A stretch of DNA of 64,000 nt from Merluccius polli (Eukaryota > Chordata > Actinopteri > Gadiformes > Merlucciidae): positions 2,501-66,500 of the forward strand of contig JAOPHQ010002331.1 in NCBI GenBank assembly GCA_030340625.1. The letters are read 5' to 3'. Shown here piece by piece: positions 27,501 to 41,400 of this stretch (position 1 is the first letter of the stretch; each line of letters starts with the position of its first letter). The notes beneath the pieces were generated by a model. It saw nothing but the letters and a program-made list of their open reading frames with translations. It was not told the origin of the DNA and ran no database searches. The position numbers and the translations under genes are program-made.

Positions 27501-29064
27501 AGTGCGCCCCCAGTGCATTTATTTCTACTGAGGAAGGTGTATCCCCAACTACAATAATAAGCATAACTCCCCGAATTTTTACCGGATTTTCACACGGTTT
27601 GGTTTGTTACAAACGGCAGAGATTTAGTTATGATACAGGATGAATTAATAAAAAATAAAAAAATAAAATAAGAATTATTGTTCAATCTTACTTGTGAAAG
27701 GTAATCCCACGCGATCTGGTGTCAATACTGCGCCGTAAGCTGCACAAAATACTGGCATAGCTTGCTCTCCCGTTGACTCCTATGCTAGACTAGAGTGAGG
27801 AGACCCAACCAATATGGTGGCGACGCTGGGTTACGTTCCAGCACGTCATGAGGCGTCTACGTATATATGTCTATGGAGCTATGTGCTAAAGCAGGGATTC
27901 CCAAAGTGTGGTGCGCGCACCTCCAGGGGTGCGCGAGCTGCCACCAGGGGGTGTGCGAGAGGAAAAATGTAATGGCGGTCTGGTGTAATATTACACAATT
28001 ACAGTGCTGTTTCTTAAGTGTGATTTTTCCATACAATAAAAAAACATGATTATAGCATTATATTGAAACTTTGTTGATGTTGTTATTGTCATGCGTATTG
28101 TGGTTATTTGCGCATGATTAAACATGAGTCTTTATATGGCGATAAAACAAAGCTTTGTTGCGTTTTTTTTGTTTTGTTTTGGGGAAGTGGGGATTGGGGG
28201 TGCGCCAACCCGGTTGAGATGTAGAAAAAAAGTTTGGGAACCGCTGTGCTAAAGGTTAGCAGCTCCACCAGTAGATGGAGCTATGTGCAAAAAGTTAGCA
28301 GCTCCACCAGTAGATGGAGCTAGGTGTTGAAGGATAGCAGTTCTACCAGTAGATGGAGCTATGTGCTAAAGGTTAGCAGCTCTACCAGTAGATGGAGCTA
28401 GGTGAGTTAATAACATGGATGATGCGCAGGGGAGCTCTGTACTACTCCCCCCTCCCCTCTGCTTTCTCTCAGAACACATATGGAACACATCTACTGGTTG
28501 GCTAGACTCTCTCGCCACGTCTCTCTTTCTCTCTCTCACACACAAACACACAAACACAAAGTGGAGACCACCACCAGACCCCCTAGAGACCAGACCCTCT
28601 AGAGACCTGTCCCTCTACAGACCCTCTAGAGTCCAGACCCTCTAGGGACACTCTAGAGACTAGACCCTCTAGGGACCCTTTAGAGACCAAACCCTCTAGG
28701 GAACCTCTAGAGACCAGACCCTCTAGGGACCCTCTAGAGGCCAGAGCCTCGAGAAACCATACCCTCTAAAGACCCCTAGACTCCCTGGAGTCCAGGGCCT
28801 AGAGTCCAGATCCAGGGGACCCTGAGAAAACAAACATCCATTGGAGAGCATGTTGTTCCAGGCAATCCCATCATTACATAACCCTGTGTTGGGTTCCTGT
28901 CTGCTTCTTAAGAAACAAATCCTCTGCTTTGGTCTCTGATTAATGAGAGATGGGAGAGTTTTGTCCCCAGGAAAACTTGGACCAGGCACTATAAGCTATG
29001 GATTCCAGGGAGAATCACAACATGTGCAAACATTAGGCTGCTACACTATGTATCAGTACCATTA

Positions 29065-29148
<84 letters not shown>

Positions 29149-32100
29149 CAGTGAGACAGAAAGACAGTGAGACAGAGACAGACAGACAGACAGACAGACA
29201 GAAAGACAAACAGACAGCAGTATGTGGGATGGTGGTGGAGGTACAGTGGGGAACATTCCAGACCCCAGTCCTATTAAACACCTAATGAGTTTACCATGGG
29301 AGCTTCCTAGAACTCGCCATCTGGTAGAGATATCCAGCAAAACAGGAGACAGTAACACAGACCAGTCCAGGACAGACCTACAGTAACACAGACCAGGACA
29401 GACCTACATTAACACCCATAGCAAGGTCACAAGAGTACTTTGTTAAAAATAAGACCATAAAACAGTACAAAGAAACAAACAATAAAACATAAGCAACAAC
29501 AGACCTTAGAAACACGCAAAATTACAAACGCTATAAAAGCACGAGCCAAGACAAAGGCCAGTTTGAATAAATGAGTCCAGCTGCTTTTTAAGTAGGACAA
29601 ACCTACAGTAACACATATTAGGACAGATATACAGGAGAGACAGTAAGAGTAGGTGAGACAGTAACAGATGAACTGAAAGCAGTAAGCTACTGTTATCCTG
29701 GGCACACAAAAACAGTACTAGTAGTAAGCTATGGTTGGTCTAATAGCCTATAGGCAAGAGACACATGAGACAACACTCTACCTCTGTGCTTTAGGGCCGA
29801 AGCAGAACTATTTGGTAACATAAGAGTTGCTCACTAATGTTCTCCATATGGTTCCAAATGTCAACACAGCACTCAACTTGTTACACGTGCTAGCACTGTT
29901 AGCACACAACAGACTACACTTCTTCATCTTTTATATACCAGAGGATATCTACAAAACACATCCTACCAGAGGATATCTATAGTACACTATAGACATCCTA
30001 CCAGAGGATATCCATAGTATACTATAGACATACTACCAGAGGATATCTATAGTATACTATAGACATACTACCAGAGGATATCTATAGTATACTATAGACA
30101 TACTACCAGAGGATATCCATAGTATACTATAGACATACTACCAGAGGATATCTATAGTATAGTATAGACATACTACCAGAGGATATTCATAGTATACTAT
30201 AGACATACTACCAGAGGATATCTATAGTATAGTATAGATGTACTATCAGAGGGGCAGGTCAGCTCTGCCTACACTAAACTACACAGAGAATAGAAGACCT
30301 ATGAAAGCAGCGTGTATGCAGCGTAGCAGAGCTGACTCGAACTGGGATCAGAGAAACAGCAGGGGATGGCTTGTATTGTCTCAACATCATATAACCAGCC
30401 CAGACCAGCTTCATGAAGATATTCCAGCTACATGCTTTGGGTTTTCACATATCAACATGTATTTGTATGGACTGGTGTGCAATTATATTTCTGGTAAATG
30501 TGAACAGCGCAGTATCTGCTGCCAGAGGTTCCCGCTCCTCCGCTCTTACTATCCTCCTCCTCCTCCTCCTCCTCCTCCTCCTCCTCCTCCTCCTCCTCTC
30601 TTTCTAACCCTACACGCCTCCTCCTCTCCACTGGGACTGAATTCCTCCTCTCACAGCTCCATGTGGAAAAACAATCACTTCACTAAACCCTGAGGTACAC
30701 TAATCACAGAGACCTACTGAGGTACACCATCACACAGAGACCTACTGAGGTACACCATCACACAGAGACCTACTGAGGTACACCATCACACAGAGACCTA
30801 CTGAGGTACACTATCACACAGAGACCTACTGAGGTACACTATCACACAGAGACCTACTGAGGTACACCATCACACAGAGACCTACTGAGGTACACTATCA
30901 CACAGAGACCTACTGAGGTACACCATCACACAGAGACCTACTGAGGTACACTATCACAGAGACCTACGGAGGTGCACTATCACACAGAGATCTACTGAGG
31001 TGCACTATCACAGAGACCTACTGAGGTGCACTATCACACAGAGACCTACTGAGGTACACCATCACACAGAGACCTACTGAGGGGCACTATCACACAGAGA
31101 CCTACTGAGGTGAATGATCACAATAGAAGGTATTTGCGAGAGATGGACAAAAAAACATCCAACATATTGTTAACTAATGTAATGGAGGAGGTCAAACTTC
31201 TTATGTTTCCAAGTATGTCCATTTGAAAGCATTAAAAGGGCACACAATAACTGAAGTATTAGGACATTAATTCAATTATTACACATTACATTATTGTTAT
31301 CACAAATATTAGGATAGTAATGTATTTGTTGTATTACTTACATAGCTCTCTTCTTCTGCCACCACATGGTTTAAACTGCCTTTTGAAGGACTAGATTCAG
31401 CTTGTACAGGTAAACCAAATATAACTATTTTATTAAATAGAAGATTATAATTTTGTATGATCAAAAAGAACAATTTAAAACATAACTTTGAAGATAGAAC
31501 ATTTGTCTGTTTAGGAGTGGTCCAGCAGTGTAGGACTTTGCCAACATTATTTATAGCTGGTTGAATGTGGCCAAAGGTAACAGAACACAGAACACTGGCT
31601 GCCTTGTGTTGCAGTTCAGATGCTGGATGAGTCACTCTCGCACCTGCTGTCAGTTAGCTGAGCCTGGCTCCCAGGGGCCCTCATGACCAGTACTAGTATG
31701 TTGTACTGGCTACCAGGGGCCCTCATGACCAGTACTAGTATGTTTTACTGGCTCCCAGGGGCCCTCTTGACCTGTACTAGTATGTTTTACTGGCTACCAG
31801 GGGCCCTCATGACCAGTACTAGTATGTTTTACTGGCTCTCAGGGTCTCTCATGACCAGAGGACTAGTATGTTTTACTGGCTCCCAGGGGCCCTCATGACC
31901 GGAGTACTAGTATGTTTCACTGGCTACCAGGGGCCCTCATGACCAGTACTATTATGTTTTACTGGCTCCCAGGGGCCCTCATGGCCAGTACTAGTATGTT
32001 TTACTGGCTCCCAGGGGCCCTTATGACCAGAGTACTAGTATGTTTTACTGGCTCCCAGGGGCCCTCATGGCCAGTACTAGTATGTTTTACTGGCTCCCAG

Positions 32101-35100
32101 GGGCCCTCATGACCAGAGTACTAGTATGTTTTACTGGCTCCCAGGGGCCCTCATGACCAGTACTAGTATGTTTTACTGGCTCCCAGGGGCCCTCATGACC
32201 AGAGTACTAGTATGTTTTACTGGCTCCCAGGGGCCCTCATGACCAGTACTAGTATGTTTTACTGGCTCCAAGGGCCCTCATGACCAGTACTAGTATGTTT
32301 TACTCGCTCCCAGGGGCCCTCATGACCAGAGTATAGTATGTTTTACTGGCTTCCAGGGGCCTTCATGACCAGAGTATCGTATGTTTTACTGAGCCTGACT
32401 CCCAGGGGCCCTCATGACCAGAGCATAGTATGTTTAACTGGCTCCCAGGGACCCTCATGACCAGAGTTATGTTTTACTGAGCCTGGCTCCCAGGGGCCCT
32501 CATGACCAGAGCATAGTATGTTTAACTGGCTCCCAGGGAACCTCATGACCAGAGTTATGTTTTACTGAGCCTGGCTCCCAGGAGCGCCTTATGACCAAGA
32601 GCTTGTGTGTATTGAGTTTGTTCTCCTCTGTTAGTTTGCAGCTAGCTCTGGCTTGGAGACTGAAGTGGAAGAGATGATTGGAGAGTGTTCAGCTTGGTTT
32701 GTGGGTGGCTTTCTTCTTTAATCCACCCTGAAAGGCTTGTCAAGCCAACCTGACAGCCCGACCCCTGGCACAGATCATTAGCCACAGTAAACACATTCCC
32801 CAGGCTCTGGCCCTCTTCCCAGGCCAGTAAAAGTTTGAAGGTGTTCATAATTGTTAACACACCTGTAAGGCCTCAGGCAAAAGGCCCCAGTCATGAGGCC
32901 CAGTCTGGATGGTACTAATACTGGCTGTTTCTGGACCTCCTCTGGTCTTCTGGTAGACACTTAGCACCTCACATGATTCCTATCTCAAGTGTTTTGCTGC
33001 TGGGTGTGACAGTTACACAGCTCAGTTTGTTCATGAGGAAGTCCTGAAAGTTGACAATAAAGATGAACTACATACTGCATACTCTAAATGGCCGTGTGTG
33101 TGTGTGGTATAGTTAGTGCTAGGTAGGGAGGGAAGGGTTAAGTGTGTCTGTGCTGTATGGTTGGTGCTAGGCAGGGAGGGAAGGGTTGAGTGTGTCTGTG
33201 CTGTATGGTTGGTGCTAGGCAGGGAGGGAAGGGTTAAGTGTGTCTGTGCTGTATGGTTGGTGTTAGGCAGGGAGGGAAGGGTTAAGTGTGTCTGTGCTGT
33301 ATGGTTGGTGCTAGGCATTGAGGGAGGGGTTAAGTGTGATGCTGGTGGCGCAGTCTTTAAAACCCTACTTCGACACATCCCCCTTTCCACACAGGCTAAG
33401 CAGCCAGGGACTGTTAGCAAACAGGCAGAGCAGCGCTAGTGGAGGTCTCAGCAGGATGGCTACAGTATTATTCTTGTGTATGGTAGTACCATGGCTGGCC
33501 ACTGTGTCGGGGAGCTCTTTGGACCAAACTTCCCAGCTGATACTCGGACGTGTTCCAGCAAGGCACAGAGCTGGGTACTACTTAGAGTCAAGGAGAACCA
33601 AGGTAAACACTAACCCATAATATTAACCATTAAAGTAAACACTAACCCCTCATGACTAACCCCTTAACACTCACCATTAAGGTAAACACTAACCCCTTAA
33701 TATTAACCCCTTAGAGGTAAACACTAACCCCTTAACACTGACCATTAAGGTTAACACTAACCCCTTAACACTAACCATTAAGGTACACACTAACCCCTTA
33801 ATACTAACCCTTAGAGGTAAACACTAACCCCTTAACACTAACCATCAAGGCAAAAACTAACCCCTAAACACTAACCCATTAACACTAACCCATACAGATC
33901 AAGGAGAACAGAAACCAATAGAAGCCGACTCCTGTTATCTGCTCTTAATTGGAATACGGTGTACTGAGATCAAAGATTGTAGTATTTGTTATTGTATTCT
34001 CTATATTGGTAATATCATTGTATATTGCTGGTGTATATTGCATTGTATATTGTTGGTAGTTAAGGATGATGATATGGTAACAGCCAACTATACACACTTT
34101 CCAGAAATTCTCCACGTTATTAGAAAAGGTAATTGAGCATTGTTGGCCAGCTGATCTCTATCTCATTAAGGTCAACATCTGTATTTATGCAGCTCCTCCT
34201 GTGATTTACACACGCATCTGCAGATCCCTGATCAGCAGCACAGGAGACGAAGGAGCAGCCTTCACTACACTGGTTATAGTGAGACCTAACTACTTAAAGT
34301 TATAACTGGTTAACACATTAGCTCCAGTTAGTTATAACTTGTATTTAACCAGGAGTGAGAAGTTAAGGGTCGGTTGGTTTGTGTTACTGCCAGATTAGAG
34401 GTCAAGTGATCTCAAACAGTTTGAACAATCAGCCCTGGAAGGTAAAGGTCACCTGAGACAGGGGACAAGGACCAAGAACCAATGCTGCCAGAAATCCAAT
34501 CTCATGTTTCCAGAAACTGCAATGTTTACACTCTGATTATTCAGGCTTGGTTCTGGTTCTGGTTTGTTATGTTTACACTCTGATAATTCAGGCTTGGTGC
34601 TGGTCCTGGTTTGTTCCTCACTCTACCGTTGACCTGAGATCATTACAAATATTTACCAACCTCCGCCAACAGCAGACAACACAACCTACGGAGTTATACC
34701 AGTCTTTTAAATGGTTTACAACCAAATTAGACTTCTTCATCAGCACTAGCGATTATTTTTCTATTGCTTATCTAAATGATACATTTTCATCCAAAAACAC
34801 ATACAATTAGATGGCTTTGCCTTTGAGAGCAAGAGATAAAGAATAAAAACAAATGCATCATCATTATTTAACATGTAATATTTCATGCAAGATATAACAA
34901 TATTTCCTATGTTCCTTTAACCTAAACCTCTAATTATATTGATCACAATTATTCTTATAAGTTATGACATTTCCTACATAAAGAAATATGCTTCCTCACA
35001 AACATAATGGCAGTAAAATAACAATAAAATAATTATACAAGGTATACATCCCAACAAGCCCAATGTGTAGAATAAGCTAAGATCCTTAAACCTAATCATG

Positions 35101-38100
35101 TTAGTTAATTACATGTTCTAATCAATAGAATAAGCCAAGATTCTAGCCTAACATGTTCTAATCAACACTGTAGAATAAGCCCAGATTCTAGCCTAACATG
35201 TTCTAATTAGGGGTGGGACGATACACTCAAGTCACAATACGATACACAATATTTTATTTCACAATACAATATATAGTCACGATAATAAAAATTAAGTTCA
35301 GATAAAGACCATGTATAATAATTAATAATCATTTCTAAGGCAAATGTACTATGAGGACACTACGTTTACCACAAAGTATGGCTGAGGTATGAAACAACAG
35401 TTCAAATAAGTGAACTGAACTATGAAATTATAAAAAACTATACAAAAAATATCAACCTAAAGTTCTGCAGTCACTTTAGGGATTGGGAATTTAAAGCAAA
35501 AATACTATTCGATATTTGCTGGAACTAGAGCTGGGCGATATGGCCAAAAACTTCTATCCTGATATAGGTAATTTAATATCTCGATAACGATATATATCAC
35601 GATATAGAATGTTTCTGGTAATTTGATAAATAAAAAGTCTATATAAAAAAAAAACATGTGTACAGCCTGTTTTTGTATACTCCTGTGTGAATTAAATACA
35701 AATGAAGTACTGAGCATTTTCTCATTTTTTTCATCACTTTACTGTAATGCAGTAGCCTGGCAAGCCAGACCCACATCAGAAAGATGTAGGGTCTGGCATT
35801 GCTCCATTGGCAGTGTGGGCGGGATAAACGGTTGTCTTTCAAGTTTCCTCTGCATGCAATAGGATAGCGCTACAACCAATCAGAGCAACGAAGAAGGTGA
35901 CGTAGTCAGAGCGACGGCTCTGACTACGTAATTAATCAAAACTCCAAATAAATCTTTCTTTTCGAGGAAAGACTTCAGTGCCGTTCTTTGTTCTTTTCTT
36001 AAAGAAAATGTTAACTTCAAGTCTTGAAGAGTCGCGGCCAAAGCCGAGTCGAAAGACAGCTGTTCGCCAGCAGCAGCAGCCATTGTTTACCTCTAACACG
36101 GAACCATCGCAACTCTGTCGTCATGGTAGCCCGGCTTCCGATTCCGCCCCTCACGATGTGATTGGCCTGACAGATTTTCTGTTTCCAGCAGCGCAAAACG
36201 ACGACAAAAGGCTAAACCCCCTGGCTGCAAATTAAATGTACTACCCCTAGGGGCGTCTAGATTTCTAGGCTAGTAATGCAGCCTTTAAAACCAGGAAAAG
36301 ACAACACTTATGCCATATCACGATATTATGATATCCAAAATCTAAGATGATATCTTGTCTCATATCTCGATATATAGATATAATATTGATATATTGCCCA
36401 GCCCTAGTTGGAACCATCAAAGTCACCCCCCCCCCCGCGCACACAAGCAGCAAGCAAGCAGCACACAAGCAGCACGCAAGAGAGCGAAACCCAACTCTTT
36501 ATTTCATGTTCTTTAGTGATGCAATGCTCATCTGAATGAGCTGGAATCCACAACAGAATCTAGTTTTAGGGATGCAAGAAGTACCAACAAAAAAAAACGT
36601 TTTGTAGGTGCTTTTTTTGTCCGAAATATTTTCCACCAATGTAGACATATCGAAAGTCACCTGTATTTTACACAGTCTACATTAACAATCTGTTACATTA
36701 ACACCGGAGCTCCACAGGCCACACAGTTTTTTACCTGATTTATACTGTTGTAGCACTAGTGGGATACAATTAAACAACGCCAATTAAACATCCATTTTAA
36801 TGTTATATCTATTGGGAACATTTTGAAACATGAGACAGATCCGGGTTAATTGTGCTTTAGTTTGGCTATTGTTTAGGGCAGAGTAAATTGTAATTTGCCT
36901 ATTGTGTAGAAATACTGACCAAAAATGGCTCTCTGACTATAGAGAGGAGTGCTGCTGCCCGACCATCTTCCCAGATATACCACTAGACAATCGGGACTCA
37001 TATGCCGTCTTTCCACTGGAAGTACCAGCTCGTCTCGCTACGCCTTAGTGTGGCTCTACTTGGTTTGGTTTCAGACGTGTTGTGTTTCCATCTAGAATTA
37101 GTATCTCTTCAAAGTGGGCGGGTCGTCATCAGTGACGTACTTATTCACGTGACACATAAACTGGGCTGGCTGTGGGCTCTTTCTGGATGCGGTCATCAGC
37201 GACAACACTCAGGAGCGTCTCCACCTCTGCCACGGTCCACGGCGTGTTCTTGCTCATTGTTCCTTCCATGTTGATCAGTAATCGCTGAACGCAGATGCTA
37301 GTATTTAAAGGTAGCGGGTGTCAGGCTCGGACGTCGCGCTCATCATGAGTCGTCAAGTGACGTCACTCTCTGTCCAATCAATGGCCGGCTGCCAGCTTAC
37401 ATCACACAAATGTATCAGCTCAGCTCGGTTGGAACTTATACAGAGGTGATACTAAAAAAAGCACCAGTTAGCAGGTACCAGGTACCAGATGTCGGCAATG
37501 GAAAGGCAAAAAGTTGAGGCGAGACGAGCTGGTACTACCAGTGGAAAGACGGCAATACTGCGTCTTTAGTTCCCCACATCAGATAGCTGTACTTCGGAGT
37601 GTTTCTAACTTAAAAATAAAACACTTTTGTATTTTTTAAGACAATACGATAGCTGCATTAACTATTTGACTATCTCGTCACACCCCTAGTTCTAATCCAG
37701 TGTTTCTCAAATGGGGGTTCACGTACCCCTAGGGGTACTTTGAAGGATTGCAGGGAGTACTAGGAAAATGGAGGAAAAAAAAGAATCTGAATACATACAA
37801 GTTCGGTAAAACTTTCTAACGAATGACAATCATAAGCGAAGCCCAACTCCACTTGTACTTAATGTTCATGTTTATAACACAACACACACGTACATACATT
37901 TCCCTCCACAAAATGGTTTGTGCTGGGGTACTTGGCTGAAAAAATATCTAAGCCGGGGTCCATTAGTCAAAATAGTTTGAGAACCATTGTTCTAATCAAC
38001 ACTCATTAATAGAAAAATCTAAGGTAGCTGGAAAACGAGTGTTAATAGCTTTAAAGGAGCTATATGTAACAATTACACTAAGTGTTTAGAATGAGTACTG

Positions 38101-38347
38101 TGATATTTTATTATTATATTTTTGTCAACGTTATATTTTGAAAATGATAAAAGCAGGCAGCTCTGCAAAGATCTGCGTGGCAACTCTGCATAGCTTTAAG
38201 TGAACCAATAGTTATATCCCACATTTCCTGTAGAGGGCGCTGCCTGCACACCGGGAGGATGGCGTGCTTGATGATGAACCAGACGATGGACCAATCGCAG
38301 GGGGAGACGCCTCTGGTAAGACCTGCTATCTCTTCATCACCACCACC

Positions 38348-38407
<60 letters not shown>

Positions 38408-41400
38408 TCAGCTATATTGCCCAGTGGGCGGCTCTCTCCTAATGGCCTATTCATCTGGTTTTATGTTCATGGAGTTAACTAACCGTTTCCTGTTGTCATG
38501 CTAAAGAGCTAGCTCATAGCTATGTCCACCCAGCACTTCAGAAGTGTATTGAAGTCTAGATCTCCAGTAGATTAACCGACCAAGAGCCCACTGGAACTGT
38601 GTTTATTTGTTCCTTGCGATGTTCTAGATCTTCCTACTTGCTTGCTGTGTGTGTGTCTGACCGGCTCGGTGTACTGTGAAGAGGTGAGTCCAGACATGAC
38701 CTTCGTACCCTCCCTGCCTAAGGAGACCGCCTATCTATACGCCCGCTACAACAGGATCAAGAAGATCGCTGCTAAGGACTTTGCTGATATCTGTGAGTTT
38801 GTTCAGCTTCATGACAATCACCTGTCTGCCATGTTGGCTTCACAGTGGTCCATGGCTTACAATGTTAGCCTGGTGAAGTATAGACGGTATACATGATCAG
38901 GGGTTTTCCTACAATGTTAGCCTGGTGAAGTATAGACGGTATACATGATCAGGGGTTTTCCTACAATGTTAGCCTGGTGAAGTATAGACGGTATACAAGC
39001 AAAATTCTCTCCATTTACTTTTAAAATGAAAAAAGCCCGCAGCCTGCTTATTTTTAAAATGACAAAAGCCTGCAGCCCGTTTAATTTTAAAATGAAAAAA
39101 GCCCACAACCCGCTTACTTTTAAAATGAAAAAAGGGTGCAGCGCGCTTAATTTTAAGTTGAAAAAAGCTAGCAGCCCGCTTACTTTCAAAATGAAAAACA
39201 CTGCAGCCCACTTACTTTTAAAATTAAAAAAGCCGGCAGCCTGCTTACTTTTAAAATGAAGAAAATCTGCAGCCCACTTACTTTTAAAAAGGAAAAAAGC
39301 CAGGTTACTTTTAAAATAAAAAAGACTGCAGCCCGCTTACTTTTAAAATTAAAAAAGCCTGCAGCTCGCTTACTTTTAAAATGTAAAAAGCCTGACGCAA
39401 ATGCAGCGACCAATGCAGTATTTTAGGCAAAAATGAATACATTTTCAGTACAGCACAGTCCAGAGGGCTTGACCCTAACTCTAATCTGGAATCTATGATT
39501 TATAATACAGGCTACAGTGAAAGAGCATCATTTAAAAACATTGTTTTTTAGTGTATGCAAAAGTTCCATACAATAATAGTGTGGTGTATATACTGTATAT
39601 GTAGAATTTGCCCAGTACATGACTGTATTCTAGGGATGTGACAGAATAATTGGTTATTCGATTATTCGTTCATGACGGCAAATCTGTATTTAGCAGCTGT
39701 TTGATTTAAATAAAGGCAAAGACACCAAAAAGCTCTACCTACTAATAATAACGGGTTGGAAATTTATTAAACATGAATAGAACAGGTAGCGATCTTTTTT
39801 CCTTTTTTGGCAATTTGTCACCCACAATAGCGCCTGTGTGATATCTCGCTAGTCCTGCCATGCAAGGCACGGCACAATGTTCAAACTACCCATTTGCTTT
39901 GTGATAATTGGAATAGGCCTACTCTCATACTATGGAAGCATTGTTTCTTCTGAAAATGTTAGGTTACGTAACTGAGTCGGTAAGTGGATCTGAAAGCCAC
40001 TGACGTCCACGCAGCAATCCTACGTGATATTGTAATTTTGTCCTATGCGTTATTTTAATAACGCAAAGGACAAAATTACAATATCACGTAGGATTGCTGT
40101 ATTAACGAATTGAACTGCTTCAGAACTTAAAAGGAAAAAACAATCAGTTTATTAAAAACGCGATTCTGCAGCAGCAGTCTCTGCTGCCGGCTCGATTCAA
40201 ACAGGGTTCAACTAGGTGTTAAGCGCAAAGCACATGGCCATATCAGAACATACACAAACATTTTTTTAATTTCCGTATGAATCTGGTTATTGTTTGTGCT
40301 GTGGTACAATATTGATATATGCTTTGGGTTACATGGAAAAAACCTAAGTTGAAGGTGGATAATTAGGCATGTCATTGAATGCGCGAGAGAGCCAGATGAG
40401 AGTAGAGGATAGATGTGCACGCCAACGGGAGATACACCCTTCCACATTTTTAGATCACCAAAATGATTATTGGCTGCAAATGTGAAAATTTCTACCGCAT
40501 TCGGCACCAGCATGGTGTTCATTTCTGACCCTATCAGCAAATCTGAATAAACGATTATTGGCTCATACCACCCACCGATTATTCAACCATGAAAAATGTG
40601 AGTTGTTCACATCCCTACTATATACATTGCATATACAGATTTGGGCAGTGTATAACAGTGTTGTTCTCTGGTCCTCCAGTGACTCTGAAGAGGATCGACC
40701 TGACGGGGAACCTGATTTCGGAGGTGGAGGACGGGGCGTTCTCCAAGCTACCCCTGCTGGAGGAACTTTCTCTGGCGGAGAACCGGCTGGTTAAGCTGCC
40801 CATGCTGCCAGCTAAACTCACCGCCTTCAACGCCAACCACAACCTCCTCAAGACCAAGGGTGTCAAGGCTACTGCCTTCAAGGTACACAACCTCTTAACA
40901 TGCTTTATGCAGCTGGTGGAATCATCCACTTAACTACAACTTTTTCCATAAAGTTAGCCCTCTGTTTTTAACCCCTTCCGACCCTATGACAACTGTGAAC
41001 CTAACCTTCTACACCCTTCCACACCTTCATACAGCTCTCTGGCTTACACCATGGAAACATGCTAACCTGCTACACCCTTCCACACCTTCATACAGCTATC
41101 TGGCTTACAACATGGAAACATGCTAACCTGCTACACCCTTCCACACCTTGATACAGCTATCTGGCTTACAACATGGAAACATGCTAACCTGCTACACCCT
41201 TCCACACCTTGATACAGCTATCTGGCTTACACCATGGGAACATGAGTTAGTTTATACATGTATTTATTTATTTAGAGTTGTAGATCATGACACACACAGC
41301 CAGGTTGTGCTAACTTCCAAGAGTTCATCTCTTGGGAATGTTCAAAGTAATAACGAATGTTATAACTATTATAACATGTTATCTACCAGAAACTGACCAG

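Larger units (their letters stand above)
26970..28405. repeat. About 45-bp minisatellite split by two DNA elements
   Basis: Units with AGATGGAGCTAGGTGCTAAA and GGTTAGCAGCTCTACCAGT run from 26970 to 27410, resume at 28247 and end near 28405. The gap is the pair of elements at 27413-27875 and 27892-28246. Confidence 0.92.
35208..37688. mobile_element. Outer hAT-like element of a nested cluster
   Basis: The left end TAGGGGTGGGACGATAC and the right end in reverse complement TAGGGGTGTGACGAGAT are inverted repeats. The perfect 8-bp flanks GTTCTAAT lie at 35200-35207 and 37689-37696. Much of the 2.48 kb is later insertions (35526-36406 and 37004-37553). No transposase reading frame was recognised, so it is a non-autonomous or decayed copy. 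Confidence 0.82.

Noticed and set aside
26970..28405. CRISPR-like regular repeats
   Set aside because: The units are contiguous minisatellite copies without unique spacers, in a vertebrate genome.
29427..29709. Hydrophobic minus-strand frame of 92 residues
   Set aside because: Low complexity, no family resemblance and no splice partners. Probably the reverse of an A-rich repeat.
30238..30693. 151-residue plus frame with a proline run
   Set aside because: Spans a minisatellite end and a TCC microsatellite; no recognisable domain.
25384..33455. Osteomodulin gene
   Set aside because: Looked for because of human synteny; no leucine-rich-repeat text was found in this interval in either strand.
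39026..39413. Repeated FKMKKA and FHFKSK reading frames
   Set aside because: Products of a 33-bp minisatellite open in several frames.
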